From Cytobacillus oceanisediminis (GTDB taxonomy: Bacteria; Bacillota; Bacilli; Bacillales; Cytobacillaceae), in NCBI RefSeq assembly GCF_004366035.1, contig NZ_SOEE01000004.1, positions 10,007 to 74,006 of the forward strand: a DNA stretch of 64,000 nt, given 5' to 3'. The notes beneath the pieces are model-generated. The model ran no database searches, had not been told where the DNA came from, and saw nothing but the letters and a program-made list of their open reading frames with translations. This document shows positions 35,728 through 43,761 of this stretch, piece after piece. Every line of letters starts with the position of its first letter. Position 1 is the first letter of the stretch. The position numbers and the translations under genes were made by a program.

Positions 35728-36786
35728 GTGAAGACGAATTGGGGGGCAGCTTTCCAGATCGCTGCCGTTTATGTGGGAACCGTGGTGGGAGCGGGCTTTG
35801 CCACTGGCAGGGAGATTGTGGAGTTTTTTTCCCGATTTGGTTTTATCGGATTAATTGGGATTTTAATGAGCGGCTATATCTTTATTTTTCTCGGTTCCAA
35901 ACTAATGAGAATCTCTGCACGAATAAAGGCTGCATCATATCAGGAATTAAATGAATATTTATTTGGAAGATTTTTTGGTTCTGCCATTAATATATTGATG
36001 CTGTTTATGCTGCTGGGCGTTTGCGCCGTCATGCTGTCAGGAGCTGGTGCAGTGTTTGAAGAACAGATCGGCATCAGCAAAACTGCAGGGTTGCTCATAA
36101 CGATAGGGTTAACGATTATTACAATGATAGTGGGCATTCGCGGATTATTCGCTGTGAATACGTTTGTTGTTCCGATGATGATTGCATTTAGCTTTATTTT
36201 ATTGTTCATAAGCATGAGGCTTCCTAGTTTTGCAGAACAGGTTCTGTTTATCCCATATGCTGAAGATGGATGGAAAGCAGTTGTGGCTCCGTTTTCATAT
36301 ACGGCTCTGAATTTGACATTGGCACAAGCAGTCTTAGTGCCTGTGGCTTCAGAAATAAATGATGATCGGACAATAAAGTGGGGGGGATACCTTGGTGGAG
36401 CCGCATTGACCCTTATCCTGCTTTCCAGCCATTTGACACTGATGATGCTCCCAAATCTGCAGGCCTATGATATCCCAATGGCTGCAATTGTGAAGACATT
36501 GGCATCATCCTTCTATTGGATATTTGTTTTTGTCATCTATGGTGAAATTTTCACCTCTGTTATTGGGAATGTGTTTGGGATCGAGAGGCAGGTAAAAAAA
36601 TATATTTCCGTGCCGAGTATTATAATTGTGGGCTTTATCTTTATAGTTTGTTACTTTATCAGTTTGATCAATTATGGAACATTGCTTTCCTATTTATATC
36701 CGGTTTTTGGATATGTAAGTTTGACATTTATTATTCTTTTGTGGATGAAGCCATTTGATGATGGAAGTAAAGGCAAGAAAGCTTAA
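35728..36786 (+). CDS. ykvI: YkvI-family membrane protein
   Basis: 352 residues with about ten membrane helices. The N-terminus AAVYVGTVVGAGFATGREIV resembles the first helix of sodium-coupled amino-acid/APC-fold carriers. An ATG does not fit the frame start, so GTG 35728 with AGGAAGGAGGAG upstream is used. It is divergent from clpE, as in B. subtilis. The transported compound is unknown. Confidence 0.82.
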   Translation: MKTNWGAAFQIAAVYVGTVVGAGFATGREIVEFFSRFGFIGLIGILMSGYIFIFLGSKLMRISARIKAASYQELNEYLFGRFFGSAINILMLFMLLGVCAVMLSGAGAVFEEQIGISKTAGLLITIGLTIITMIVGIRGLFAVNTFVVPMMIAFSFILLFISMRLPSFAEQVLFIPYAEDGWKAVVAPFSYTALNLTLAQAVLVPVASEINDDRTIKWGGYLGGAALTLILLSSHLTLMMLPNLQAYDIPMAAIVKTLASSFYWIFVFVIYGEIFTSVIGNVFGIERQVKKYISVPSIIIVGFIFIVCYFISLINYGTLLSYLYPVFGYVSLTFIILLWMKPFDDGSKGKKA

Positions 36787-36800
36787 TAAAAGCAAAATAA

Positions 36801-36828
36801 AAGAGATCCGTTTTGCACGGATCTCTTA
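36801..36828. terminator. Bidirectional terminator
   Basis: AAGAGATCCG and CGGATCTCTT pair exactly around TTTTGCA, between ykvI and a convergent lipoprotein gene. Confidence 0.85.
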
Positions 36829-36837
36829 TTCATTCCA

Positions 36838-37521
36838 TTATTTTTGTGGCTCCTCTTTCATAATGGTTTTCGCCATCTGAAGGAAAGCCTCTTCATGATC
36901 AGCTTCTTCCTTATTGAATAAGGTAAGCTTCAGTGAAAGCTCTTCGTTTTTCACAAGATAGGCTGAAACCTTTTCGCCGTCTCCTTCAGCCTTCATTACA
37001 TTAGCACCTTTGTAAAAATCATCTGAAGGTGCTTCAGATGTCTGCACATTTTCGCTAACATCTCCTAATTGCGCTTTAGTGTTTTCTTCGATCATGTTCC
37101 AATCTGCATCATTCGGAAGAAGTTCAATACGCATGAATACCTGATCATTTTCTGAAAGGTATAAAACATCCTTATTAGGCTCCTCGGCAGTTAGTTCATA
37201 GGCGGGCAAAACGTACATAGAATAATTCTGATTATCACTATGTTTCAGGAAGGCAGTCTCTTCCTTCGCTTCACCGTTAACCGTATAAGTCATATTCTGT
37301 TCAAGGATTCTGATAACACTGTCTCCTTCATCCACAGTGCCCTCTTCTGCTGGATCCTGTTCTTCAGATTGGTCTTGTCCATCCTGTCCTTCTGAAGCAG
37401 TTTCTTCTTCATTTTGCCCAGGATCTGTTCCTTTGCCGGAATCATCCTGAGCCGTGCCGCAGCCTGCCAGGATAGAAGCAAATAAACTCAGAACCAACAT
37501 AAATTTCGCCATAATTTTCAT
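36838..37521 (-). CDS. Predicted lipoprotein with acidic linker
   Basis: 227 residues. A signal peptide ends in the lipobox ILAGC (Cys at about 21). Then comes a Glu/Asp/Gln-rich linker to about residue 65 and a globular part with MTYTVNGEAKEETAFL. This suggests a membrane-anchored extracellular protein on a flexible stalk. I know no function for it. GGGAGGATGG precedes the ATG at 37521 at a rather long spacing, and the second Met at 37512 is also possible. Confidence 0.7.
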   Translation of the reverse strand: MKIMAKFMLVLSLFASILAGCGTAQDDSGKGTDPGQNEEETASEGQDGQDQSEEQDPAEEGTVDEGDSVIRILEQNMTYTVNGEAKEETAFLKHSDNQNYSMYVLPAYELTAEEPNKDVLYLSENDQVFMRIELLPNDADWNMIEENTKAQLGDVSENVQTSEAPSDDFYKGANVMKAEGDGEKVSAYLVKNEELSLKLTLFNKEEADHEEAFLQMAKTIMKEEPQK

Positions 37522-37714
37522 TAATGTTCCATCCTCCCGTTGTCACTTCTAGCGCTTTTGCATAATTAGACGTAAGTGGAATAAAAGTGTTACATATAAT
37601 TCCTATTAATTAGTACATTACCATTTATGTAAAACATCGACAAGACTCAACAAAAACTAAAAAAGACAATCCATTAAGGATTGTCTAATCAACATTGAAT
37701 CTGTACGAGTCCAT

Positions 37715-38326
37715 TTAATAAAAGGGGAGCAGGACAAACAACAATAAGTCAAAAATCAGGTGGGACACGATTACGAGCGGAATGCTTCTTTTCCATGCGT
37801 ATAGCCATCCCCAGAAGAGGCCTGCGATTAACGCTGCAAAGGCTAGCATCCAGTATCCTGAATAAAGATGAACTGAAGAATAGAGTAGAGACGAAAGTAT
37901 GATGGATAACTTAACAGTCGTATGTTTCATCAATCTCTTTTGAACGAATCCTCTCCAAAAGACTTCTTCTCCTGGAACAATGATTAAAATCAGCACAATA
38001 TAGTGCCAGATAAAGGAAGGCGAAAAACGGCCGTATAGTTTTTCAACCTGATTAACAAGTGGTAAATTGAATATTTCAAATAAACTGTATCCGGCCCAAA
38101 AAAGACCGTACAATAGAAAACCCGAAAGAGCTCCATAGCTAATAAATGTCCCAAATGATGCCTTGTCTTCCACTTCCTCCATTATGATGGAATAACTGAT
38201 TAGAAGCAGTAAAGAGGCAGAAAAGATATACCAAAAAATTGATTTATCCTGAAATGTAAAATACATAAGCAGATGAGCGAGTAATATCCCGCCAATAAAG
38301 CGAAGATCTGCGGCAACACTCTTCAA
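37715..38326 (-). CDS. CPBP-family intramembrane protease
   Basis: 203 residues, about six membrane helices. The Abi/CPBP motifs are present: GEEVFWRGF (EExxxR), then YSSVHL and SHLIFDL, which supply His ligands. Members cleave within the membrane or process peptides. It starts at TTG 38326 behind AAAGGAGATTAAAAA. The region upstream holds a dispersed repeat (38349-38425). Confidence 0.85.
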   Translation of the reverse strand: MKSVAADLRFIGGILLAHLLMYFTFQDKSIFWYIFSASLLLLISYSIIMEEVEDKASFGTFISYGALSGFLLYGLFWAGYSLFEIFNLPLVNQVEKLYGRFSPSFIWHYIVLILIIVPGEEVFWRGFVQKRLMKHTTVKLSIILSSLLYSSVHLYSGYWMLAFAALIAGLFWGWLYAWKRSIPLVIVSHLIFDLLLFVLLPFY

Positions 38327-38348
38327 TTTTTAATCTCCTTTCAATAAG

Positions 38349-38425
38349 AAAAGCGGAGGCGCCCTGCCCACCGCCGACAAGCTTGTGACCTCGAGGGGGG
38401 GGGGCAGGCGCTGCAGCTGGACAGT
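38349..38425. repeat. Dispersed palindromic repeat, short form
   Basis: It begins AAAAGCGGAGGCGCC and ends GGCGCTGCAGCTGGACAG. These ends match, from memory, a family of intergenic repeats scattered through Bacillus-type genomes. The inner arms GCGCCCTGCCC and GGGCAGGCGC can fold back. Ten consecutive G residues (38395-38404) lie inside. It sits just upstream of the CPBP gene and may end transcription or stabilise mRNA. It lacks any coding capacity. Confidence 0.6.
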
Positions 38426-38584
38426 TCTCAAAGTATAAAAAACCTTCGTATCTTTTAAAAATAACCAAACACTATTCTAACAAAAAACAATCCTAAAAAG
38501 TAAGGAAAAGATTTCTTTGGAAACGTTCAGATAAAATAATGCAGAAATGCGAATCATAAGCCCATGAGAAGGGAGGTATGTATA

Positions 38585-38695
38585 ATGACGAAATCAAAAA
38601 GTGAAAAAGAGCGTGCCTGGACGGTAAGAAAGCAGGATCAGCATCCTCATGGTAAAGTGAAATCCTTAAAAGAACTGTCAGGGGAAAAGGAATAA
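38585..38695 (+). CDS. DUF6254-type small protein, 36 residues
   Basis: The ATG at 38585 lies 7 bases after GGGAGGT. The peptide MTKSKSEKERAWTVRKQDQH continues with PHGKVKSLKELSGEKE. This highly charged pattern with QDQ(H/N)PHGKVKSLKEL recalls DUF6254, a short Bacillaceae family without known function. No membrane segment or signal. Too short for ordinary gene finders. Confidence 0.7.
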   Translation: MTKSKSEKERAWTVRKQDQHPHGKVKSLKELSGEKE

Positions 38696-38699
38696 TATC

Positions 38700-38858
38700 A
38701 TGGCCTCCTATTCAGGGGGCCGCAAATGTACAGAACTCCAAGGGTGCGCCTGTTTAATTTGCAAACTGAAAAGAGGACTGTGGAGCAAAAAGCATCAAAA
38801 GGCACAAATGGAAAAGATAAAAAAAATAAAAAAAGCAGCAAGAGAGCTGCTTTTTTAA
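38700..38858 (+). CDS. Possible 52-residue Cys-rich peptide
   Basis: The ATG at 38700 follows AAAAGGAATAATATC, 4 bases after the DUF6254 stop. The frame has four Cys (KCTELQGCACLIC) and a basic tail. Its last codons run into the terminator hairpin at 38829-38857, which is unusual and makes this doubtful. The true protein may be absent. Confidence 0.3.
   Translation: MASYSGGRKCTELQGCACLICKLKRGLWSKKHQKAQMEKIKKIKKAARELLF
38829..38857 (+). terminator. Terminator after the small-gene pair
   Basis: AAAAAAGCAGC and GCTGCTTTTTT pair around AAGAGA. Confidence 0.8.
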
Positions 38859-38881
38859 GAATGCGCTTTCATTTTTTCTTT

Positions 38882-39070
38882 TTATACTGCTGATTCTCTT
38901 ACAACCTTATAATTTTTATGATTGACAACTGTTCTTTGATCTAATTCCAAATCACGGTAGTTATCCATATACGTTAAATCCACAATAACAGAGTTCTCAT
39001 TTACTTTTTCTACAATTCCCTGTAACCCGTCACGAAACTCAATAATATTGCCAACCTCTGCTTTCTTCAA
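38882..39070 (-). CDS. ykvS: DUF2187 family protein YkvS
   Basis: From TTG 39070, with AAAGGAGAG upstream, 62 residues: MKKAEVGNIIEFRDGLQGIV, then EKVNENSVIVDLT and TVVNHKNYKVV. This is the small KOW/SH3-like DUF2187 fold seen in YkvS. The longer frame to 39157 has no ribosome binding site. The function is unknown, and nucleic-acid binding is a guess from the fold. Confidence 0.82.
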   Translation of the reverse strand: MKKAEVGNIIEFRDGLQGIVEKVNENSVIVDLTYMDNYRDLELDQRTVVNHKNYKVVRESAV

Positions 39071-39345
39071 AAAGCATCTCTCCTTTTGTCCATTTCTTTC
39101 GCTGGTAATAACAGTTTGCACTATATTATGAAATGCGTAAAGAATTTTGCAATTCACTGATGCTTAGGTAATTTATTACAGCATTAGGTTGGTAATATTA
39201 TACCAGATAAAAGAAATTTGTACATTCAAATTATTTAATATTCAGAAAAAAATGATTGGTATGCAGATATAATATTAGATACTTCAAAATTGACTGCACT
39301 TTATTTATGATATAGAAAGAATAGAGATAAAAGGAGTTCTGAGTA

Positions 39346-39540
39346 ATGAATCTTGAACAAATTCAGGAAGTGCTTGATCAATTAAAAAATGGAATCATTT
39401 CTGAGTATCATGTGTCAAAAGAAGACTTTCTTCCTTTTCGCAGTGTCATAGTGAATAGGAAGGATTTTAAGCACTTCCGCGGAGTTGCCCAAAGAGGCGG
39501 ACACGTAATATATCAATATTTAGACTCGCCCAGGAGCTAA
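39346..39540 (+). CDS. Hypothetical 64-residue protein
   Basis: The ATG at 39346 follows AAAAGGAGTTCTGAGTA. The soluble protein MNLEQIQEVLDQLKNGIISE has a predicted helix then a basic strand segment (FRSVIVNRKDFKHFRGVAQR). It appears intact and ends before a strong terminator. I know no function for it. Confidence 0.65.
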   Translation: MNLEQIQEVLDQLKNGIISEYHVSKEDFLPFRSVIVNRKDFKHFRGVAQRGGHVIYQYLDSPRS

Positions 39541-39571
39541 AAAGGAATGACGCTGAAATATAAAGCATAGG

Positions 39572-39602
39572 AAAGACACCTGAGAGTCTCAGGTGTCTTC
39601 CT
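39572..39602 (+). terminator. Terminator after the 64-residue gene
   Basis: AAGACACCTGAG and CTCAGGTGTCTT pair exactly around AGT. Confidence 0.75.
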
Positions 39603-39697
39603 GCATGCCTTCATAAAAAATCATGAAAACATTGAATAGAAGGATAAGCATGATGGGTATAAAAGCAATATTATAAGTTGGAAGGGACTGAAAACGC

Positions 39698-40441
39698 ATG
39701 AGTAATTTTAAAGGAAAAACGGTCATCGTTACAGGCGGAGCCAGCGGAATTGGCCAGGGAATTGCCGAGACGTTCGCAGAGAAAGGGGCCAATGTGGTCA
39801 TCGCCGACTTAGATGAGATGAAGGGAAAAAAGTTAGAAGAAAGCTTGAACAAAAATGGCATGACAAGCATGTTTATCAGAACAGATGTGAAGAATGAAGC
39901 AGAAATCAAGGGACTTATAACAAAGACTTATGATTCATTTGGAGCAATCGATGTTCTAATAAATAACGCTGGCATCTCAAAGTTTCATTCGTTTTTTGAA
40001 CTGACTGTGGATTTGTGGGATGAAGTGATCAATACGAATCTAAGAAGTGTCTTCCTGTGCAGCAGGGAAGCTGCCAAATTGATGAAACAAGGATCCTGCA
40101 TTATTAATCTTTCTTCTACGAGAGCTGTAATGTCTGAAAGCAATACAGAGGCGTACTCAGCTTCAAAAGGCGGAATTATGGCAATCACTCATGCGTTGGC
40201 CAGCACGCTCGCTGTTAAAGGGATCAGAGTTAATTGCATAAATCCCGGCTGGATCGAAACAGGAGATTATGAAAGTCTCAGGAAGATTGATCATAAACAG
40301 CATTTTGCCAATAGAGTTGGAAAACCCGGGGACATTGCAAGGACCTGTCTATTTTTAGCCGATTCAGAAAATGATTTTATAACAGGAGAAAATATAACAG
40401 TAGATGGTGGCATGACAAGGAAAATGATTTATGAACCATAA
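39698..40441 (+). CDS. Short-chain dehydrogenase/reductase
   Basis: A 247-residue classical SDR: cofactor motif TGGASGIGQGIA, NNAG in LINNAGIS, catalytic Ser in INLSSTR, and Tyr-Lys in YSASKGG. The Asp after strand 2 (VVIADLDE) suggests NAD rather than NADP. The substrate is unknown. It stands alone, convergent with a tiny minus-strand gene. Confidence 0.9.
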   Translation: MSNFKGKTVIVTGGASGIGQGIAETFAEKGANVVIADLDEMKGKKLEESLNKNGMTSMFIRTDVKNEAEIKGLITKTYDSFGAIDVLINNAGISKFHSFFELTVDLWDEVINTNLRSVFLCSREAAKLMKQGSCIINLSSTRAVMSESNTEAYSASKGGIMAITHALASTLAVKGIRVNCINPGWIETGDYESLRKIDHKQHFANRVGKPGDIARTCLFLADSENDFITGENITVDGGMTRKMIYEP

Positions 40442-40448
40442 TAACTGT

Positions 40449-40523
40449 CTATTTTCTTAATAATACGATATTCAGCACGAAAACTGCACCAACGAAAATA
40501 AGGCATATAAGGATGTTAATCAT
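40449..40523 (-). CDS. 24-residue hydrophobic peptide
   Basis: On the minus strand AGGAGGCGAGAATA precedes an ATG at 40523. The frame reads MINILICLIFVGAVFVLN, then IVLLRK and a stop. It is a single membrane helix with a basic end, the shape of small subunits (KdpF/CydX-like) or type I toxins. The strong ribosome binding site is the main support. The stop lies just 8 bases past the SDR stop, tail to tail. Confidence 0.5.
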   Translation of the reverse strand: MINILICLIFVGAVFVLNIVLLRK

Positions 40524-40870
40524 TATTCTCGCCTCCTGTCTTATAGACATTTTAAAACAGCCTCGTTAAATCGAATTGAGTGCTTTGTAAATTTACTGTG
40601 AAAAAATGAAAAAAATGTTTGTTTTAAATGTTTTAAAGGCTCGTATCCTTTAAATGCTTTAGAACAATTAGAGGAAGGGATTCTAGTGGGAATTGCTATG
40701 ATTAAGATTTCATCCGTATACTTTGCGGTGGGAATTTTAAATTTCGAACATACTGAAAAATGCGTTTTTCTTTTTAATGGGAGAATCGGAAAATAAAATA
40801 TTTTTGTGAAATTATACAAGTTAATCTAAAGAGGCAGCGAGCAGCATTTGAAGTGACCAGGAGGGCAAAA
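40524..40870. other. 347-bp stretch with no supported gene
   Basis: Short fragmentary frames occur on the plus strand (for example around 40675-40795), with no start and no ribosome binding site. A 92-codon minus-strand frame (40541-40819) has no ribosome binding site and shadow-like composition. I support nothing here. Confidence 0.4.
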
Positions 40871-41076
40871 ATGGAATAAATGGACAAGCTTAAGACAGAA
40901 ATTGTAATATCAGGGAAAGACCCTGTTAAGATTGTAGATACCTATGAAATAGCCCGATATAACATGTCCGCTTAAAGCGTTGAGAAATATAAACATGCAG
41001 CGGATCAAATGAAAAAAGAAATAAAAAGGATTTATTAAGACAACTTGAAAAGGAAACAGGTAAAGAAAAACTCTAA
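40871..41076 (+). pseudogene. Degraded small gene
   Basis: AGGAGGGCAAAA precedes an ATG at 40871 whose frame stops after two codons. An ATG at 40880 then reads MDKLKTEIVISGKDPVKIVD and stops at 40973. After this stop the same frame continues SVEKYKHAADQMKKEIKRI, and a shifted frame gives LLRQLEKETGKEKL to a stop at 41074-41076. Joined, this would be a charged protein of about 65 residues. The family is unknown. Confidence 0.45.
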
Positions 41077-41194
41077 ATAAATAATGTGTAAAGTCTTTTC
41101 TCTTATGGGAAAGGCCTTTTTTAAAACCCAATACAAGCAATTGCGATTAAGGGATAAGCTAGAGGGTATACGGAAACTGGAGAAGGAGCTGCAT

Positions 41195-41866
41195 ATGACA
41201 ACAGATTTGCTATTCGCAATTAGAGGAGTAAGGGTTAATAATATTTTGAATGTGGATCATCTTGACATAAGAAAAGAAAAAGTAACTTGTATTACGGGCG
41301 AGAGCGGCGCTGGAAAGTCAACTCTCATGAAATTGCTGAACAAAATGATTTCTCCGGATTCTGGGGAAATCTTCTATAAAGGCGCCCCTCTAAAAGATAT
41401 AGATTCTGTTAAGCACAGAAGAAAAGTAGTCATGCTATCGCAAGTTCCGTTAATATTTCCTGGCACAATAAAAGATAACCTGATGATGGGTTATATGCTC
41501 AACGGATCTAAACCTGATGGTGATGAAGTACTTAAGCAGGCAATACATAATATGCAAATGACTAAGGAGCTTGACGAAGATGCAGGGACTCTTTCCGGCG
41601 GTGAAAAACAGCGGCTGGCATTGGCAAGAATTCTGCTTCTTGCAGCTGATGTTTATCTCCTGGATGAACCGACTGCTGCACTGGACGAAGACACCGAAAT
41701 AATGGTTTTAGGTCATTTTATGGCGGAAATTAAAAAGAAGCATGCTTCATTAATCATGATTACTCACTCCAGGAAAATCAGTGAGCAATATGCAGAAGAA
41801 AGGATTGATTTATCACAGCCGCCGTTCAGAGAGGAGATGGATAATAATACCCGAGGAGGATTATGA
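41195..41866 (+). CDS. fetA: ABC transporter ATPase, FetA-like
   Basis: 223 residues from ATG 41195, which follows AAGGAG by 7 bases. The longer frame from 41084 has none. Walker A GESGAGKST, signature LSGGEKQRLALAR, Walker B VYLLDEPTAALDE and the switch His in MITHS are all present. The partner FetB-type permease overlaps by 4 bases. Together they should form an iron (or metal) exporter protecting against oxidative stress, by analogy with E. coli FetAB. Confidence 0.85.
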   Translation: MTTDLLFAIRGVRVNNILNVDHLDIRKEKVTCITGESGAGKSTLMKLLNKMISPDSGEIFYKGAPLKDIDSVKHRRKVVMLSQVPLIFPGTIKDNLMMGYMLNGSKPDGDEVLKQAIHNMQMTKELDEDAGTLSGGEKQRLALARILLLAADVYLLDEPTAALDEDTEIMVLGHFMAEIKKKHASLIMITHSRKISEQYAEERIDLSQPPFREEMDNNTRGGL

Positions 41867-42663
41867 TGGAAAATAGCTCCATTATTGATATTGAATTTTG
41901 GAGGCTAATATCAGCTTATCTATTTGTGCTTCTTCTTATCATTATCTTTAAAGTGAGAGGAATCGCCCGTGAGAGAAAGCTGGCTATTGCAGCTTTCAGA
42001 ATGACACTTCAGCTCGTAATTGCAGGCTATGTACTAACCTATTTATTTGAACTTTCAAATCCACTGTTAACATTAGGTGTAATCTTAACTATGGAAGGTT
42101 TTGCTATTTACACAATATATAAGCAGGCTGGAACCAGGCTTTCAGTTAATCTTAAGAAAACCATTGCGATTTCCATGATAGCCGGTACATCCTTTTGTCT
42201 TGTATTTTTTAATTTTGTTGTTATTCATTTTGAGCCGTGGTATGATCCCCGCTACTTTATTCCAATAGCAGGAATGATAATTGGCAACTCCATGACCGGC
42301 ATTACTTTAAGTGTTAAGGAGCTTCTAAAGTCCTTTACAACTCAAAAAGATATGATCGAGGGTGCACTTATGCTTGGCGCTGATCCAAAAGCTGCAGTTA
42401 AGCCATATGTTAATCATGCTTTTGATTCTGCTGTTCTGCCGACTATCAATAATATGCTGGGAATGGGCATCATATTTTTGCCTGGGATGATGACAGGGCA
42501 GATTCTATCAGGAGTCAGCCCATTGCTTGCGATTGAATATCAGATTGTTATTCTGCTGGGGATATTGGGAAGTGTAGGTTTATCAGTAATCTTATTCATC
42601 CTTCTTGCTTTTAGGAATTTTTTCAATCTTAATGCCCAATTTTTTCCGGAAGGAAAGAACTAA
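41863..42663 (+). CDS. fetB: ABC transporter permease, FetB/UPF0014 family
   Basis: 266 residues with about seven membrane helices. AAFRMTLQLVIAGYVLTYLF, GMIIGNSMTGITLSVKEL, EGALMLGAD and GMMTGQILSGVSPL are hallmark UPF0014 segments. The ATG overlaps the stop of the ATPase gene. Function as for its partner: probable efflux of iron. Confidence 0.9.
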   Translation: MMENSSIIDIEFWRLISAYLFVLLLIIIFKVRGIARERKLAIAAFRMTLQLVIAGYVLTYLFELSNPLLTLGVILTMEGFAIYTIYKQAGTRLSVNLKKTIAISMIAGTSFCLVFFNFVVIHFEPWYDPRYFIPIAGMIIGNSMTGITLSVKELLKSFTTQKDMIEGALMLGADPKAAVKPYVNHAFDSAVLPTINNMLGMGIIFLPGMMTGQILSGVSPLLAIEYQIVILLGILGSVGLSVILFILLAFRNFFNLNAQFFPEGKN

Positions 42664-42748
42664 ATAGCTTATTAGGCTAAGCTCACAGCATTTCACTCTT
42701 ATTGCCCGCATATAATGGAAAAATCAATCAAAAAGGCGGGATAAAATA

Positions 42749-43039
42749 ATGAAAGTTGAATCTGAAAAAGCATTAAGAGTGAAAAGTTTATCTCAAGATA
42801 TTTTAGAACATTTGATGGAAGACAGCACTTCTTATAATCATGAAGACTTGAAACATGTCATAGAAATGCTTTCGCGATCCGTATCGGATCTTGCTACATT
42901 GTATACGGACCGGGAAGGCGATCATGAAGCGGCTCTAAAGGGGATCATTTCAAAAATGCGAATCAGCTATAATGTACTTCAATACAAAGAAACTTCAAAA
43001 CTGGTTAGAAAACAAGATAAGTATCATCCACAGCCATAA
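42749..43039 (+). CDS. Hypothetical 96-residue protein
   Basis: AAAAAGGCGGGATAAAATA precedes the ATG. The soluble helical protein is rich in charged residues (DILEHLMEDSTSYNHEDLKH, SKLVRKQDKYHPQP), without signal or membrane segment. I know no family for it. Codon use and the ribosome binding site support it as a gene. Confidence 0.6.
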   Translation: MKVESEKALRVKSLSQDILEHLMEDSTSYNHEDLKHVIEMLSRSVSDLATLYTDREGDHEAALKGIISKMRISYNVLQYKETSKLVRKQDKYHPQP

Positions 43040-43494
43040 ATCAAAAGGAATATTGCATCTGAAACATTAAGAAGAAATCATTGGAAAATGAAAGCGTTTT
43101 ACTCAAAAAAGTGTGAACAAACGTGAAAAATTAAGGGTTTTTCATTGTCTAAATGAATGTGAAATGCTATTCTTTTGTCTGAGATGTAAGTTGTCCGATG
43201 ACTTAATTGCAGCCAGGTAATATTTCCTGATTTTATGGAAGTTTTCAAAGTGCGGAGAAGCTTTAAGACGAAGTGATTTTATCAATTTTCTCAGCCTTTT
43301 TGAACAACTATATACATGAATAATAGGGCGTTGGAAAAAATAAAACAGCATATAGGACGAAATGTCCCGGCATTATTACTGCTTCATCCTGCTGCTTATT
43401 TTGCTGAATAAGTTCCAGTTCCCGTCTTTAAGTTCGTAAGGCAACGCCTTGCACATCTTAATACAATCATTAATAAGAAGGAGATTGATCCCAT
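43040..43494. other. 455-bp region upstream of ptsH
   Basis: ATGAAAGCGTTTTA at 43088 resembles the left part of a CcpA cre site but misses the final CA, so it is a weak candidate. A 69-codon minus-strand frame (43142-43351) has no ribosome binding site. The ptsHI promoter must lie here, but I cannot place it with confidence. No ptsG gene precedes ptsH here. Confidence 0.35.
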
Positions 43495-43761
43495 ATGGTT
43501 CAAAAACAATTTAAAGTAACTGCAGAAACAGGAATTCATGCTCGTCCAGCTACAATGCTTGTACAAGCTGCCAGCAAATTTGACTCAGAAATTCACCTTG
43601 AGTACAAGGAAAAGAAGGTAAACCTAAAATCAATCATGGGTGTAATGTCTTTAGGTGTTGGACAAGGTGCAGATATAACTATTATTGCTGAAGGCGGCGA
43701 TGAACAGGATGCCCTTAACAGCCTTGAAGAAACACTGAAAAAAGAAGGTTTGGCTGAATAA
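43495..43761 (+). CDS. ptsH: Phosphocarrier protein HPr
   Basis: 88 residues. The phosphorylation site His15 lies in [10 protein letters not shown] and the regulatory Ser46 in [10 protein letters not shown], the target of HPr kinase. Seryl-phosphorylated HPr is the CcpA co-regulator in Firmicutes. AGAAGGAGATTGATCCCAT precedes the ATG. The stop overlaps the ptsI start (TAATG). Confidence 0.98.
   Translation: MVQKQFKVTAETGIHARPATMLVQAASKFDSEIHLEYKEKKVNLKSIMGVMSLGVGQGADITIIAEGGDEQDALNSLEETLKKEGLAE

Noticed and set aside
40541..40819. 92-codon minus-strand frame
   Set aside because: No ribosome binding site. It is crossed by short plus-strand frames, neither of which is convincing.
43142..43351. 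69-codon minus-strand open frame upstream of ptsH
   Set aside because: No ribosome binding site and low-complexity basic composition. It probably arises from the AT-rich leader.
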